Assembly: GCF_018069705.1 (NCBI RefSeq)
Contig: NZ_CP072943.1
Span: 2,109,453 to 2,173,452, forward strand
Direction of reading: 5' to 3'
From: Aminithiophilus ramosus
Lineage (GTDB): Bacteria; Synergistota; Synergistia; Synergistales; Aminithiophilaceae
DNA: 64,000 nucleotides
The notes beneath the pieces are model-generated. The model did not search any database and was not told the DNA's origin. It saw nothing but the letters and a program-made list of their open reading frames with translations. The translations under genes were made by a program, and so were the position numbers. This document shows positions 45,453 through 54,133 of this stretch, one piece after another (position 1 is the first letter of the stretch; each line of letters starts with the position of its first letter).

Positions 45453-45481
45453 TTTATACCCCTTTTGACGGGACCTTTCAA
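45453..45481 (-). promoter_or_regulatory. Sigma-A-type promoter of the lepB operon
   Basis: On the minus strand TTGAAA (45476-45481), a 17-base spacer and TATAAA (45453-45458). A small GAAA-loop hairpin (45431-45444) follows in the leader before lepB. Confidence 0.8.
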
Positions 45482-45486
45482 CGACA

Positions 45487-46017
45487 TCAGGGAGGCCCAT
45501 AGGAAAAGCGGACCCTCCCGAAGACGGAAACGACGATGGAGCCGAAGACCTCCGTCGTCTTCGTCCTCGGCGGCGCGTAGAGGTAGAGGGAGAAGGCGGG
45601 AGAAAGGGTGCGAAAGGTGGGCGAGAAGACGCTTTCGGAGACGAGACCTTTCGAGCGGACCGCAAGACGCCCCCGGCCGTTGAAGCGCTCGACGGCTCCC
45701 GTATCGTCCCAGCGCACTTTGATATCGTCAGAGACCTGACTGGCGGGAAGGGAAAGCCGAAAGACACGACGCTCCCTCAGGGCCCGGGAGAAAGCCCCTT
45801 CGAGCCAGCGGGCCAGGACCTGCGCCTCCCTCTTGGCCCCGGCCAGACGGGCCTGAGGGGAATTAAGACAGACGTGAAGGACGAGGAGCGTCGCGGCGCC
45901 GAGCGCTGCGACGACGGCAAGGACGGCGAGAAGTTCGACGAGGCAGAGGCCGGGGCCAGGTCGGGGGTCCTTGACGGACCCCCGACGACGATGGATCTCA
46001 GCCCGGGAAGGCCTCAT
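45487..46017 (-). CDS. Type IV pilin/pseudopilin-like protein
   Basis: The 176-residue protein has a basic leader ending in Gly at about residue 23, followed by LCLVELLAVLAVVAALGAAT: a prepilin-like cleavage site, the +5 glutamate and a hydrophobic helix. The +1 residue is Leu rather than Phe. The rest (about 50-176) is a small soluble domain with no motif I recognise. It could be a minor pseudopilin of a type II/IV or DNA-uptake system; comM and dprA are nearby but in a separate operon. It overlaps the end of iorB by 20 bases. Confidence 0.65.
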   Translation of the reverse strand: MRPSRAEIHRRRGSVKDPRPGPGLCLVELLAVLAVVAALGAATLLVLHVCLNSPQARLAGAKREAQVLARWLEGAFSRALRERRVFRLSLPASQVSDDIKVRWDDTGAVERFNGRGRLAVRSKGLVSESVFSPTFRTLSPAFSLYLYAPPRTKTTEVFGSIVVSVFGRVRFSYGPP

Positions 46018-46555
46018 GGCCCAGGGCGAGGACTTTGAGATTATCGGCCACGAAGCGCTCCGGAGAGAGGTCGGAAACGGCCTGGCGGACCTCGTCGTAG
46101 GAGACGCCGCCCTCTCCTGCCGCGCTCAGAGCGCCGAGAATGAGGACGTTGAGGAAAAGGAAACGGCCGCCCATCTCCTTTTTCAGGATCTCGTACCCCT
46201 CGATGGGAAAGACCCTTATCTGACGGGCCTCGATATAACTTTTAAGCTTCCCGTTCTCGAGGGCCTCCTTCTGGTGGACGTTGACGACGAGCGTTCCGCC
46301 CCGGCGAAGGTAGTGAAGGTTGCGGAAGGCCTCTCCCTGTTCGAAGGCCAGCAGGAGATCGGCCTCTCCGGCCCTGACGAGAGGGCTGTGGTAATCGCCG
46401 ATCTTGAAGTGGCTGATGACGGACCCGCCCCTCTGGGCCATGCCGTGAACCTCGCTGCCCATGACCTTCTGGCCTCGGGTGAGAGCCACCTGACCCAGGG
46501 CCTTGCTGGAAAAGAGGATTCCCTGACCGCCCAGTCCGACGATGACGTACTGCAT
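45998..46555 (-). CDS. iorB: Indolepyruvate:ferredoxin oxidoreductase, beta subunit
   Basis: IorB is the gamma-type domain partner of IorA in oxidative decarboxylation of indolepyruvate and other aryl pyruvates to aryl-acetyl-CoA with reduced ferredoxin. The 185-residue protein has the family start VIVGLGGQGILFSSKALGQ and the motif GSEVHGMAQRGGSVISHFKI. It starts 3 bases after the iorA stop and is clearly in the same operon. Such enzymes serve amino-acid fermentation in anaerobes. Confidence 0.96.
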   Translation of the reverse strand: MQYVIVGLGGQGILFSSKALGQVALTRGQKVMGSEVHGMAQRGGSVISHFKIGDYHSPLVRAGEADLLLAFEQGEAFRNLHYLRRGGTLVVNVHQKEALENGKLKSYIEARQIRVFPIEGYEILKKEMGGRFLFLNVLILGALSAAGEGGVSYDEVRQAVSDLSPERFVADNLKVLALGHEAFPG

Positions 46556-46558
46556 GGC

Positions 46559-48415
46559 TTATGCCTCCTCTCCGCCGACGGCGATGATGGCCCCGTGAGG
46601 GCAGACGAAACGGCAGACGCCGCAGGAGACGCAGAAACGCTCGTCGATGCGGGCCTTCTTCGTCTCGTCGTCGAAGACGAGACCGGGGCAGTTGAAGTTG
46701 GTGATGCAGTAGCGGCAGCCGATGCACTTGGCGGCGTCGACGGTGACGGCGATAGTCTCCTGCCTGGGCTTGAGGAGCATGCAGGGATGGCGGAAGACGA
46801 CGACGGCCGGAGTCCGGTTCTCCCTGGCGAACTGCCAGGCCTCGCGGACGGCCTCCGTCCCCCGGGCGACGTCATAGGCGGGAACGACGGTGACATGCTC
46901 CACGCCGCAGCCTTTGATGAGGGGGATCATATCGACGGCGACGCCCTTTTCCTCTTTGCGGAGCTTGTCGCCGATGCCCGGATGGGACTGGCCGCCCGTC
47001 ATGGCCGTCAGGCTGTTGTCCAGAAGGGCCAGGACGAAGGCGTGACGGTTGTAGACGGCGTTGATGAGGCCCGGAATGCCCATGTGGAAGAAGGTCGAAT
47101 CGCCGATGGTGGCCACGACGGGCTGTTCCTTCCCGTCGACGTGATGGGCCAGGAAAAAGCCCGATCCCTGCGAGACGGAGGCGCCCATACAGACGACGGA
47201 ATCGACCATCTTCTGGTTCACGCCCAGCGTGTAACAGCCGATGTCGGAAGGGTAGATGGCGCCGGGCAGGGCCTTGTGGATCGAGAAATAACTCGCCCTG
47301 TGGGGACATCCGGGACAGAGTGCGGGAGGACGGGGCGTCACCTTCAGCTCGGCCAGGGCCTCCTTGAGGACCGTCGCATCGCTGCAGGGAGGCTCTTCGC
47401 CGAGGGCCCTGAAGAGGATCTCCTCGATCACCTCGGGAAGAAGCTCTCCGGCGCGGGGGACGAAGCCGTTCCAGCGTCCCTTGACCTTCGTCCTGTCCGG
47501 GAGCTGCATCTCCATGACGGGGTAGGTCTCCTCGAGAAAGAGGACGTTCTCGTGACGGTCGATGAAATCCTGGACCTTCTTCAGGGGCAGAGGGAAGGGG
47601 GTGCCGATCTTGAGGACGGCCACATCGCTGCGTCCCGCCGCCTTGAGGATATCCATGACGATGGAGAAGGAGACGCCTCCGGCGACGACGGCCAGCTTGG
47701 CCTTCTCGGCCGCAGGAACCTCGTAGTTGTAGGCCTCGAAGCCCCCTTCGAACTCCTCCTGGATGGCGTCGATCTTGGCGTTGAGCTGAGGGTGGGAGAC
47801 GCGGACGTTGGCAGGCAGGCAGACCCAGCGCTTGGGGTCCTTCTTGAAGGCGGCCCGGTTCGGCACGGCCAGCACATCGCCCATCTCCACGTCCTGACGG
47901 CAGTGGTCGACGCGGACCGAGGGGCGGAGAACGGCGATGATGCCGTGGCGCTCGGAGAGATCGAAGGCGTCGAAGACCATCCTTTTGGCCTCGTCGGCCG
48001 AGGAGGGATCGAAACAGGGAAGTTTGGCGAACATGGCGAAAAAGCGGCTGTCCTGCTCGGTCTGGGAGCTGTGAGGCCCCGGATCGTCGGCGACGACGAG
48101 GAGGAAGCCTCCGGCCATCCTGAACTGGGCGACGCTCATGACGCCGTCGGCGGCGACGTTGAGTCCCACCTGCTTCATGACGGCACAGGCCCTCTGACCG
48201 GCGAAGGAGGCGGCGGCGGCCACCTCGAAGGCCACCTTCTCGTTGATCCCCCACTCGACGGCCGTCTTCGTCCCCAACTCGTCGGCATAGACGGCGACGG
48301 CGGGCAGAATCTCCGACGACGGCGTCCCCGGATAGGCCGTCGCCACGGCACAGCCCGCTTCGACGATCCCCCGGGCGATGGCCTCGTTGCCCAGGAGAAT
48401 CTGGCGCTTACTCAA
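46559..48415 (-). CDS. iorA: Indolepyruvate:ferredoxin oxidoreductase, alpha subunit
   Basis: The 618-residue IorA carries the pyrimidine-binding domain (TAYPGTPSSEILPAV; GVMSVAQFRMAGG), the thiamine-diphosphate domain (CPGCPHRASYFSI, then IGDSTFFHMGIPGL and LLDNSLTAMTGGQ) and a C-terminal two-cluster ferredoxin module with CIGCRYCITNFNCPG and CVSCGVCRFVCPHG. It forms the complex with IorB. The start is 42 bases after the thioesterase stop with a GGGGAGAGGAG site. Confidence 0.97.
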   Translation of the reverse strand: MSKRQILLGNEAIARGIVEAGCAVATAYPGTPSSEILPAVAVYADELGTKTAVEWGINEKVAFEVAAAASFAGQRACAVMKQVGLNVAADGVMSVAQFRMAGGFLLVVADDPGPHSSQTEQDSRFFAMFAKLPCFDPSSADEAKRMVFDAFDLSERHGIIAVLRPSVRVDHCRQDVEMGDVLAVPNRAAFKKDPKRWVCLPANVRVSHPQLNAKIDAIQEEFEGGFEAYNYEVPAAEKAKLAVVAGGVSFSIVMDILKAAGRSDVAVLKIGTPFPLPLKKVQDFIDRHENVLFLEETYPVMEMQLPDRTKVKGRWNGFVPRAGELLPEVIEEILFRALGEEPPCSDATVLKEALAELKVTPRPPALCPGCPHRASYFSIHKALPGAIYPSDIGCYTLGVNQKMVDSVVCMGASVSQGSGFFLAHHVDGKEQPVVATIGDSTFFHMGIPGLINAVYNRHAFVLALLDNSLTAMTGGQSHPGIGDKLRKEEKGVAVDMIPLIKGCGVEHVTVVPAYDVARGTEAVREAWQFARENRTPAVVVFRHPCMLLKPRQETIAVTVDAAKCIGCRYCITNFNCPGLVFDDETKKARIDERFCVSCGVCRFVCPHGAIIAVGGEEA

Positions 48416-48457
48416 TGCGAACCACTCCTCTCCCCTTGTGCATGTTCCCCCAAAGAC

Positions 48458-48865
48458 TTAAAGACAGGACTCGAAAAGAAGGCGATACCCGTCGGGACAG
48501 CGGACCAGGTGCCCCTCGAGATCGCAGAAGCCATGGCGGGTGCTGCCCTCGACGAGAAGAACGCCCTCTTCATCGCGCAGAACGCGGTAACGGAAGGTGA
48601 CACTGTGACTTTTCAGCTCGGCCAGAGTCGTCTCGACGCGGATCCGTTCGTCGTAACGGGCCGGACGCTTGTAGCGGCAGCGGACCTCGACGACGGGGAG
48701 CATGAGCCCCGAGGCCTCCATGGCGGGCACGGGAATGTTCAGCTCGCGACAGAAATCGCCCCGAGCCGCCTCGAACCAGACGAGATAGTTGGCGTGGTAG
48801 ACGACGCCCATCTGATCCGTCTCGGCATAACGGACCCTCTGATGGGACGTGAACAGACGGGCCAT
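48458..48865 (-). CDS. YbgC-type acyl-CoA thioesterase (hotdog fold)
   Basis: The 135-residue protein shows the 4-hydroxybenzoyl-CoA thioesterase/YbgC signature YAETDQMGVVYHANYLVWFE and a single hotdog fold. It would hydrolyse short or aryl acyl-CoA. Lying just upstream of iorA, it may act on aryl-acetyl-CoA made by IorAB; this link is inference. The ATG at 48865 shares one base with the stop of the MOSC gene (TGATG). Confidence 0.88.
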   Translation of the reverse strand: MARLFTSHQRVRYAETDQMGVVYHANYLVWFEAARGDFCRELNIPVPAMEASGLMLPVVEVRCRYKRPARYDERIRVETTLAELKSHSVTFRYRVLRDEEGVLLVEGSTRHGFCDLEGHLVRCPDGYRLLFESCL

Positions 48866-49311
48866 CAGCGCGCCAGAAGCTCGACGGCATCTCCCCGACG
48901 CACCCACCCGCCTTCGAGGACACGGCAGAAAAGCCCCTTGCGGGGCATGATGCAGTCGCCCGTCCTGTGGTAGATCTCGCACTTGGTGTGACAGGTCTTG
49001 CCGATCTGGGAGATCTCCAGAAGGGCCTCCCCGGCCCGCAGGCGGTCGCCGATGGCCACGCCGGAAAGGTCGATCCCCCGGACGGTCAGATTCTCGGCGA
49101 AACTGCCGGGCCGCAGTTCCGGCAGTTTCTCGGCGGCCACTTCGATATCCTCCAGCGAGAGCAGGCTCACTTGGCGATGGGCGAAACCGGCGTGGGCGTC
49201 TCCCTCGAGGCCCTTCTCGACGACGAGGAAAGCCTCCCCCACGTCGGTCTTGGCCGTTCCCTTGGCCTCGGAGGTGCACACGGCCGCGATGGTTCCTCTC
49301 TTTCCCTCCAC
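48865..49311 (-). CDS. MOSC-domain protein
   Basis: A 148-residue stand-alone MOSC domain (KGLEGDAHAGFAHRQVSLLS; GSFAENLTVRGIDL; CHTKCEIYHRTGDCIMPRKG). MOSC domains bind sulfur-carrying molybdenum-cofactor-related molecules. The conserved late cysteine is present. The start is a GTG (49311) with GAGGAGG six bases upstream. Its link to the neighbouring ior genes is unclear. Confidence 0.85.
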   Translation of the reverse strand: MEGKRGTIAAVCTSEAKGTAKTDVGEAFLVVEKGLEGDAHAGFAHRQVSLLSLEDIEVAAEKLPELRPGSFAENLTVRGIDLSGVAIGDRLRAGEALLEISQIGKTCHTKCEIYHRTGDCIMPRKGLFCRVLEGGWVRRGDAVELLAR

Positions 49312-49345
49312 GTTATTCCTCCTCGTTCATCCCGCGCCCTCTCCT

Positions 49346-49765
49346 TCAGCGGCAGGCGGCACGGTGAATCTGCATCAGACAGAGGCCGCTGACGACCTCG
49401 AAACCGCTCTGACGAAGCGTTCTCTCTCCCTCGCCGTTTTCGGCGCCGGGCTGAAACCAGGCGACGGGCCTGGCCTCGCCGGAGACGAGAGAGGCCAGGG
49501 ATTCGGCCTGATGACGCGCGTCGAGAAAGAAGGCGACGATGTCGACGTCTTCCTCCAGCTCGTCGAGGCGGGCCCGACAGGTCTCGCCGAGAATCTCCAG
49601 GCCCGCGTAGGCCGGATTGACGGGAAAGAGACGGAAACCGGCCCGCTGGAGATAGTCCATCACCCCGCAGACAGGCCTCTCCTTCTTCGCCGAAGCGCCG
49701 ACGACGGCCACCGTCGACGGCGAACAGACATATCGGTCGCGGATCTCATCGAAAGACAGAGCCAT
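49346..49765 (-). CDS. CoA-binding (YccU-type) protein
   Basis: The 139-residue protein is a CoA_binding_2 Rossmann domain: STVAVVGASAKKERPVCGVM, LFPVNPAYAGLEILG and DIVAFFLDA. Proteins of this type bind CoA, but their role is not known; in larger proteins the domain is part of ADP-forming acyl-CoA synthetases. GGGGGAGGTG lies before the ATG at 49765. It is the first gene of the minus-strand unit ending in the pseudopilin gene. Confidence 0.85.
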   Translation of the reverse strand: MALSFDEIRDRYVCSPSTVAVVGASAKKERPVCGVMDYLQRAGFRLFPVNPAYAGLEILGETCRARLDELEEDVDIVAFFLDARHQAESLASLVSGEARPVAWFQPGAENGEGERTLRQSGFEVVSGLCLMQIHRAACR

Positions 49766-50248
49766 GAAGCACCTCCCCCGACGGCAACTCTCCCTCGGAA
49801 CCAGACAGGGAGAGGGCGAACAAAGGCAGACAGGGCCTTCCCGATCTCCCTCCGAGAGAAGAAGAGACCCTCCTCCCACGGCACGGGAACCTCCACGACT
49901 TTACCACGAAGTAACCATGCCGCGACAGCCTGCGGCGAAAAACAGAAATACCTCCCGGATCTTGCCTCTCGTATTAAAGCCCGCCGGACAAACGCCGGCC
50001 CCGCCCCAGAAGCGGTTCGAACCACGTCAACCGGCGACCGGAGGCAGCTGCCCATCAGATAAAGAAACTTCGAAAGAGGTCGGACCAGATAGCCTCGGGA
50101 AACGAGGTATTTGAGGAGCCTTCGCCCCCCTCCGGGAAAGTTCGACAGCCATCGGCGAAAGCTGCCCTCATGTGGAGACTGCCATTTGGCCTGACGAGGA
50201 GGCGACATCCTCCTGAGCGAGCCTGCCAATTCGGGGAAAACCTTTTTA
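49766..50248. other. Gap between the CoA-binding gene and tRNA-Ser
   Basis: About 480 bases without a supported gene. GC is lower than in the flanks. It should contain the promoter of the minus-strand CoA-binding/MOSC/ior unit, but I found no convincing pair. A 6-bp hairpin (about 50198-50216) has no T run. Open frames here have no family pattern. Confidence 0.5.
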
Positions 50249-50277
50249 TGGACAGAAGAAAGGCAAAAAGCTAAGAT
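50249..50277 (+). promoter_or_regulatory. Promoter of tRNA-Ser
   Basis: On the plus strand TGGACA (50249-50254), a 17-base spacer and TAAGAT (50272-50277). The predicted start lies a few bases before the tRNA 5' end. Confidence 0.7.
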
Positions 50278-50287
50278 GGGTTATTGT

Positions 50288-50374
50288 GGAGGGCTGGCCG
50301 AGTGGTCTAAGGCGGCTGACTTGAAATCAGTTGTGGGTCTCCCACCGCGGGTTCGAATCCTGCGCCCTCCGCCA
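50288..50374 (+). tRNA. tRNA-Ser (anticodon UGA)
   Basis: An 87-base class II tRNA including an encoded CCA. The acceptor stem GGAGGGC pairs with GCCCTCC (50364-50370), followed by G and CCA. The anticodon loop CTTGAAA has anticodon TGA at its centre; a long variable arm with TGTGGG/CCCACC-type pairing and the T arm GCGGGTTCGAATCCTGC follow. It is the only plus-strand gene found and marks the border between the core and the accessory region. Confidence 0.97.
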
Positions 50375-50385
50375 ACAGTTCATTA

Positions 50386-50428
50386 GCCGCCTACGAGGAG
50401 TACGCCAAACCCCGTAGGCGGCTGTTTT
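50386..50428 (+). terminator. Terminator of tRNA-Ser
   Basis: A perfect 10-bp stem (50386-50395 with 50413-50422), 17-base loop, followed by TGTTTTCT on the plus strand, 11 bases after the tRNA. Confidence 0.85.
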
Positions 50429-50742
50429 CTGCTCTCTTGACCCTGTCCGGAGATACGAGAACAAGGGGGCTATCTGCCGCGCCAACGGGACACGGTGACC
50501 AGCCGATCAACTTCCGTGACCCGTTCAGAAAGCGCAGAAAAGGTGCTGCCCGATGCGACGAGATCGGGCACGCGGCCTCCATCAGGTGGGGCAAAGGGGC
50601 CTGCAGGAGCAGGGAACGGCTCCGGTAACAACGGCGGGAATCTGCCGCGATCTGAAAAAACCAGACACAATCCTTTACGGGCCTGGTGACTCAAAAACGA
50701 ACGTGCGAAAAAGGCTGGACAGAACCTCGCCGTCAGGTTTTC
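50429..50742. other. Gap between tRNA-Ser and the ABC ATPase gene
   Basis: About 310 bases. Short open frames exist on both strands, none with a ribosome site plus family pattern. I found no integrase remnant and no copy of the tRNA 3' end that would mark an attachment site. Confidence 0.5.
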
Positions 50743-52530
50743 TCATGCTGGAAAGAGAGACGAATGCGATTCGACTCCACGAGAATCGTTGATTCGCCCA
50801 GGCCGGTCGCCTTCTTCGACCCTCCCGCTTCGGCGTGTGGAGATGGGGACGTCATCCGCCGGAAGCGAACATAGGCCCGGCGCGCCAAGGACATCCTCCG
50901 TCGAGCCCTGTGCGACGATCTCACCGCGGTGCATCACGTAGACCCTGTCGGCGATCTTCTGCGCGAGCGCGAGATCGTGCGTGATGAAGAGCATGGCAAA
51001 TCCCTGCGAATTCTGTAGCCCTTTCAGCAGTCTCATCAGATTGGCCGCAGTGGACGGATCGAGCATGGCGCTGATCTCGTCGGCGATCAGAAGTTTCGGG
51101 CCCATCACGAGTGCCCGGGCGACGGCGACCCGCTGACGCTGGCCGCCGCTGAGCATGAAACAGCGCCGCTTCAGGAAGGCGTCGTCAAAGGGAAGCTGCA
51201 CCTTCTTCAGGGCTTCCGCCACGGTCCGGACTCGCTCCGCCCCCGTTCCCTCCTTTGCGATGTCGAGAGGCTCTCGCACGGTCTCTTCTATCGTCAGGTG
51301 TTCGTTGGTGGCGGAAAGGGGATCCTGAAAGACGATCTGGATGGCGCCGAACCTGGAGGTCTCGCTGTTGCCGCGGACCGCCCGTCCTTCGAAGGCGACC
51401 CTGCCGGAGCAGGGACGCGAAATGCCGGAGAGTACCTCCGCAAGGGTCGTCTTTCCGGAGCCGGACTCCCCTATCAGCGCGCACACTTCCCCCGCCTTGA
51501 CTTCGATCGAGCAGTCGGAGCAGGCCGTCATCCGCTGTTTCCCGACGCTGTAGGTCTTGGAGATGCCGATCCCCTCAAGAAGCGTGACGATTCCCTTGCG
51601 AAGACAGGCGACGCGCCGTCCCTCCCGGACTGTCTCAAGGACGGGAAGCTCCTCGGCGCAGCGGTCGATACGCTGGTTGCAACGATCGAAAAAGGGGCAC
51701 TGTCTCTCTCCGGCGACGGTTATCTCCCCGGGGATTCCCCACATGTCGCGGTAGGGGTTGATAGCGGGAGACGAGGAGATCAAGCCTCTCGTGTACGGAT
51801 GCAGAGGGGCTTTCAACAGCTCCTCCGTTCCGCCTTCCTCGACGATAGCGCCGGAGTACAGGACCATCACGCGGGAGGTCATGGCGGAGACGATCGGCAG
51901 TTCGTGCGAGATCACGAGCATGGCGAATCCCTTCTCCTCCTGAAGCCGGAGAAGCAGTCGGACCGTCTCCCGTTTCGAGGCCATGTCGAGGGCCATCGTC
52001 GGCTCGTCCACAAAGAGGACCTCCGGGTCGCACGAGAGCGCCATTGCGACGAGGACCTTCTGTCGCATGCCTCCCGAAAGCTGGTGAGGACAGACCTCGC
52101 CCCACGAGGCTCGCAGCCCGACCCTCTCCAGCAGACGTTTCGTCTTTTCGGCAGCCTCCGCGCCGCCTGTTCCTCTATGCCGCCGAATGCATTCGGCGAT
52201 CTGTTCGCCCACGGTGATGACGGGGTTCAGCACATCCAGACTGTTTTGAAAGACGATCGCGATCCTGCTCCAGCGATAGGCCTCCATCGCGCTCTCGGAC
52301 AGACCGTTCAGCTCCGTGCCTTTGAATTGGACGCTGCCCTCCACGCGAGCCCGATTTCGCAACAACCCCAGCGCGGCCAGAGCAAGGGAGGATTTCCCGC
52401 TGCCGGACTCTCCGATAAGTCCCGCGCTCTCTCCCTCGCGAAGCGTCATGTCGACGCCGCGCACCGCGTCCGCGGCGCTTTCTGAATACCGCACCCTTAA
52501 ATCCCGAATGGCCAGAACGGGCTCTTTCAT
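50743..52530 (-). CDS. Double ABC ATPase of a peptide/nickel-type importer
   Basis: The 595-residue protein contains two complete ABC ATPase domains, equivalent to DppD and DppF fused. Domain 1 (about 5-265) has Walker A GESGSGKSSLA, signature LSGGMRQKV and Walker B LFVDEPT, then the oligopeptide-type C-terminal cysteine region (CPFFDRCNQRIDRC). Domain 2 (about 315-560) has GESGSGKTTLA, LSGGQRQRV and LLIADEIS. The ATG at 52530 is preceded by AGAGGGG with eight-base spacing. It follows the broken permease gene and would energise import with DppB and DppC. Confidence 0.93.
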   Translation of the reverse strand: MKEPVLAIRDLRVRYSESAADAVRGVDMTLREGESAGLIGESGSGKSSLALAALGLLRNRARVEGSVQFKGTELNGLSESAMEAYRWSRIAIVFQNSLDVLNPVITVGEQIAECIRRHRGTGGAEAAEKTKRLLERVGLRASWGEVCPHQLSGGMRQKVLVAMALSCDPEVLFVDEPTMALDMASKRETVRLLLRLQEEKGFAMLVISHELPIVSAMTSRVMVLYSGAIVEEGGTEELLKAPLHPYTRGLISSSPAINPYRDMWGIPGEITVAGERQCPFFDRCNQRIDRCAEELPVLETVREGRRVACLRKGIVTLLEGIGISKTYSVGKQRMTACSDCSIEVKAGEVCALIGESGSGKTTLAEVLSGISRPCSGRVAFEGRAVRGNSETSRFGAIQIVFQDPLSATNEHLTIEETVREPLDIAKEGTGAERVRTVAEALKKVQLPFDDAFLKRRCFMLSGGQRQRVAVARALVMGPKLLIADEISAMLDPSTAANLMRLLKGLQNSQGFAMLFITHDLALAQKIADRVYVMHRGEIVAQGSTEDVLGAPGLCSLPADDVPISTRRSGRVEEGDRPGRINDSRGVESHSSLFPA

Positions 52531-52550
52531 CGCGTTCCCCTCTTTTTCCA

Positions 52551-52880
52551 CTACAGCTTTCGGTTCACGAGTTTCTCAAGATCCCTCGCGATAAACGCCA
52601 CCGCCACCACCAGCGTCGCCAGGGCCACCAACGGAGGAAGAACCCACCACTTCCAAAAATCGGTGAAATAGATGCCGCTGAAACTCATCGATCGGTTCAG
52701 GAGCATTCCCCAGCTCTTCGAGGTCGGGTCTCCAAGGCCGAGAAAGGTCAGCCCCGCCTCGGCGGAGACGGCATGACCGACGATCCGCAGGCAGCTCGCC
52801 GCCACCAGGGGCAGCAGCGCAGGCAGCAGATGCGTCCTCGCGATATGGAAAAACGATGCGCCGTAACTCGCCGCCGCGAC
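52551..52880 (-). pseudogene. ABC permease dppC, 3' fragment after IS insertion
   Basis: In the same strand and the correct frame these 110 codons (VAAASYGASFFHIARTHLLP, then HAVSAEAGLTFLGLGDPT and a final membrane helix) form the C-terminal half of a DppC/NikC permease, including the EAA-loop region. The start is missing: it is cut off by the IS element. Joined to the 5' fragment with one copy of the GAT duplication it gives a continuous 300-residue permease. Confidence 0.92.
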
Positions 52881-52883
52881 GAT

Positions 52884-52913
52884 TGATCTTCCCCCGATAT
52901 CGTGGACACGAAA
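52884..52913 (+). repeat. Left terminal inverted repeat of the IS
   Basis: Reads TGATCTTCCCCC, then GTGGACACG and AAA; 24 of 30 positions match the inverse of the right end. Preceded by the target duplication GAT. Confidence 0.88.
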
Positions 52914-53726
52914 CTACGACGCAACCCGCAAGGTCTCGAATTCCTCGGGGGGTTGATAACCCAAAGACGAATGAAGCCGTTGCCGGTTGTAAAAGACTTC
53001 GATGAACTCAAAGAGGGCGTGCTTGGCCTCGGCTCGGGTTCGAAAATGACGGAGATAGACCAGCTCCGTCTTCAGAGAGTGGTAGAAGCTCTCCATGACG
53101 GCGTTATCCCAGCAATCTCCCTTTCGGCTCATGGAACACCGTATTTGATGACGGTCCAGAAGGTGCTGAAACTCTTTGCTCGCGTACTGGCTCCCACGGT
53201 CGGAGTGATGAATCAGCCCTGGTTCGGGCTTGCGACGGGCGAGAGCCATTTCAAGGGCGTCACAGGCCAGGGTCTTTGTCATTCGTTCGCTCATGGACCA
53301 ACCAATGATCTTCCTGCCCCAGAGATCGAGGGTGGTTGCCAGGTAAAGCCAGCCCTCGTCGGTTGCAATGTAGGTGATGTCGGAAACCCAGACGGTATCA
53401 GGTTTCGGCGCTTGGAAGTCCCTTCTCAGCAGATTCAAGGCGACAGGCAAATTATGACGTGAGTTTGTCGTGGCCTTGAACTTTCGCGCCTGTCGGGCTC
53501 TGATTCCCGCTTCTCTCATGAGCCTGGCGACACGATTGAGTCCACACCGTTCTCCGAGGCGACGCAAAAGGGCGTGGATTCGAGGGCTGCCATAGACCTT
53601 TCGGTGCTCCTCGTGGAGTTTCCTGATCAGCTCCGTAAGGCGGCGGTTCTCGCGGGAACGCGCGCTTTCCTCGCCCTTGGTCCAGCTGTAATAGCCGCTC
53701 CGGGACACCTGAAAAATTTCGCACAT
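52914..53726 (-). CDS. IS3-family transposase OrfB (DDE integrase domain)
   Basis: The 270-residue frame starts in the HTH_21-like part ([15 protein letters not shown]) and contains the rve integrase domain with the catalytic residues in [23 protein letters not shown] and [15 protein letters not shown]. The stop abuts the left inverted repeat. Upstream the frame is open into the end of orfA, and family members make an OrfAB fusion by frameshifting; here an A7 run lies at 53813-53819. The separate ATG at 53726 may also be used. Confidence 0.93.
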   Translation of the reverse strand: MCEIFQVSRSGYYSWTKGEESARSRENRRLTELIRKLHEEHRKVYGSPRIHALLRRLGERCGLNRVARLMREAGIRARQARKFKATTNSRHNLPVALNLLRRDFQAPKPDTVWVSDITYIATDEGWLYLATTLDLWGRKIIGWSMSERMTKTLACDALEMALARRKPEPGLIHHSDRGSQYASKEFQHLLDRHQIRCSMSRKGDCWDNAVMESFYHSLKTELVYLRHFRTRAEAKHALFEFIEVFYNRQRLHSSLGYQPPEEFETLRVAS

Positions 53727-53761
53727 CTTCCGAACGTCAAAGGCACCGACGTCATCCCGGA

Positions 53762-54064
53762 TTATCTGGAACCGCTGCCGGATCGAGGTTCCTTTGAGAA
53801 GATGGCGACAGCTTTTTTTAGGATGTCACGCTCCTGAGTCACCAGCGCCAGCTCTCTGCGGAGTCGTAGAATCTCGGCCCCTTCGGCGCTGCCGGGACGA
53901 GGCTTTGTCTCCTTCTCCCGTGACGCTTCGACCCAATCGTAGAGAGTCCGCTGCGGTATCCCAAGTTCTCGGGAAAGGGCATGAACGGACTTGCCGCTGT
54001 TTTCCAGCAGTTCCAACGTTTCCCTCTTGAACTCCTCGGTGTAGACGCGCGCTTTTTTGACCAT
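53762..54064 (-). CDS. IS3-family transposase OrfA
   Basis: The 100-residue protein has a helix-turn-helix ([33 protein letters not shown]) and a leucine-zipper-like end ([20 protein letters not shown]). GGAGGTG lies five bases before the ATG at 54064. The sequence CTA AAA AAA GCT near the end gives a slippery A AAA AAA on which a -1 shift leads into orfB. Confidence 0.93.
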   Translation of the reverse strand: MVKKARVYTEEFKRETLELLENSGKSVHALSRELGIPQRTLYDWVEASREKETKPRPGSAEGAEILRLRRELALVTQERDILKKAVAIFSKEPRSGSGSR

Positions 54065-54103
54065 GGTGGCACCTCCAGAATAGAGCATAGATGATTTGCT
54101 CTT

Positions 54104-54133
54104 TTCCGTGTCCACCGATTTGGGGGAACATCA
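54104..54133 (-). repeat. Right terminal inverted repeat of the IS
   Basis: Read inward on the minus strand: TGATGTTCCCCC, then GTGGACACGG and AAA. Followed on the plus strand by the target duplication GAT (54134-54136). Confidence 0.88.

Larger units (their letters stand above)
52884..54133 (-). mobile_element. IS3-family insertion sequence, complete, 1250 bp
   Basis: The element has imperfect 30-bp terminal inverted repeats (52884-52913 and 54104-54133, 24 of 30 matching, starting TGAT), two overlapping-phase genes orfA and orfB of the IS3 type, and a 3-bp direct repeat GAT at 52881-52883 and 54134-54136. It interrupts the dppC permease gene. All parts look intact, so it may be active. Subgroup cannot be fixed by eye. 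Confidence 0.93.

Noticed and set aside
49660-50229. A 189-codon minus-strand frame upstream of and overlapping the CoA-binding gene
   Set aside because: No ribosome site or family pattern, overlaps a well-supported gene by about 100 bases, and is very basic.
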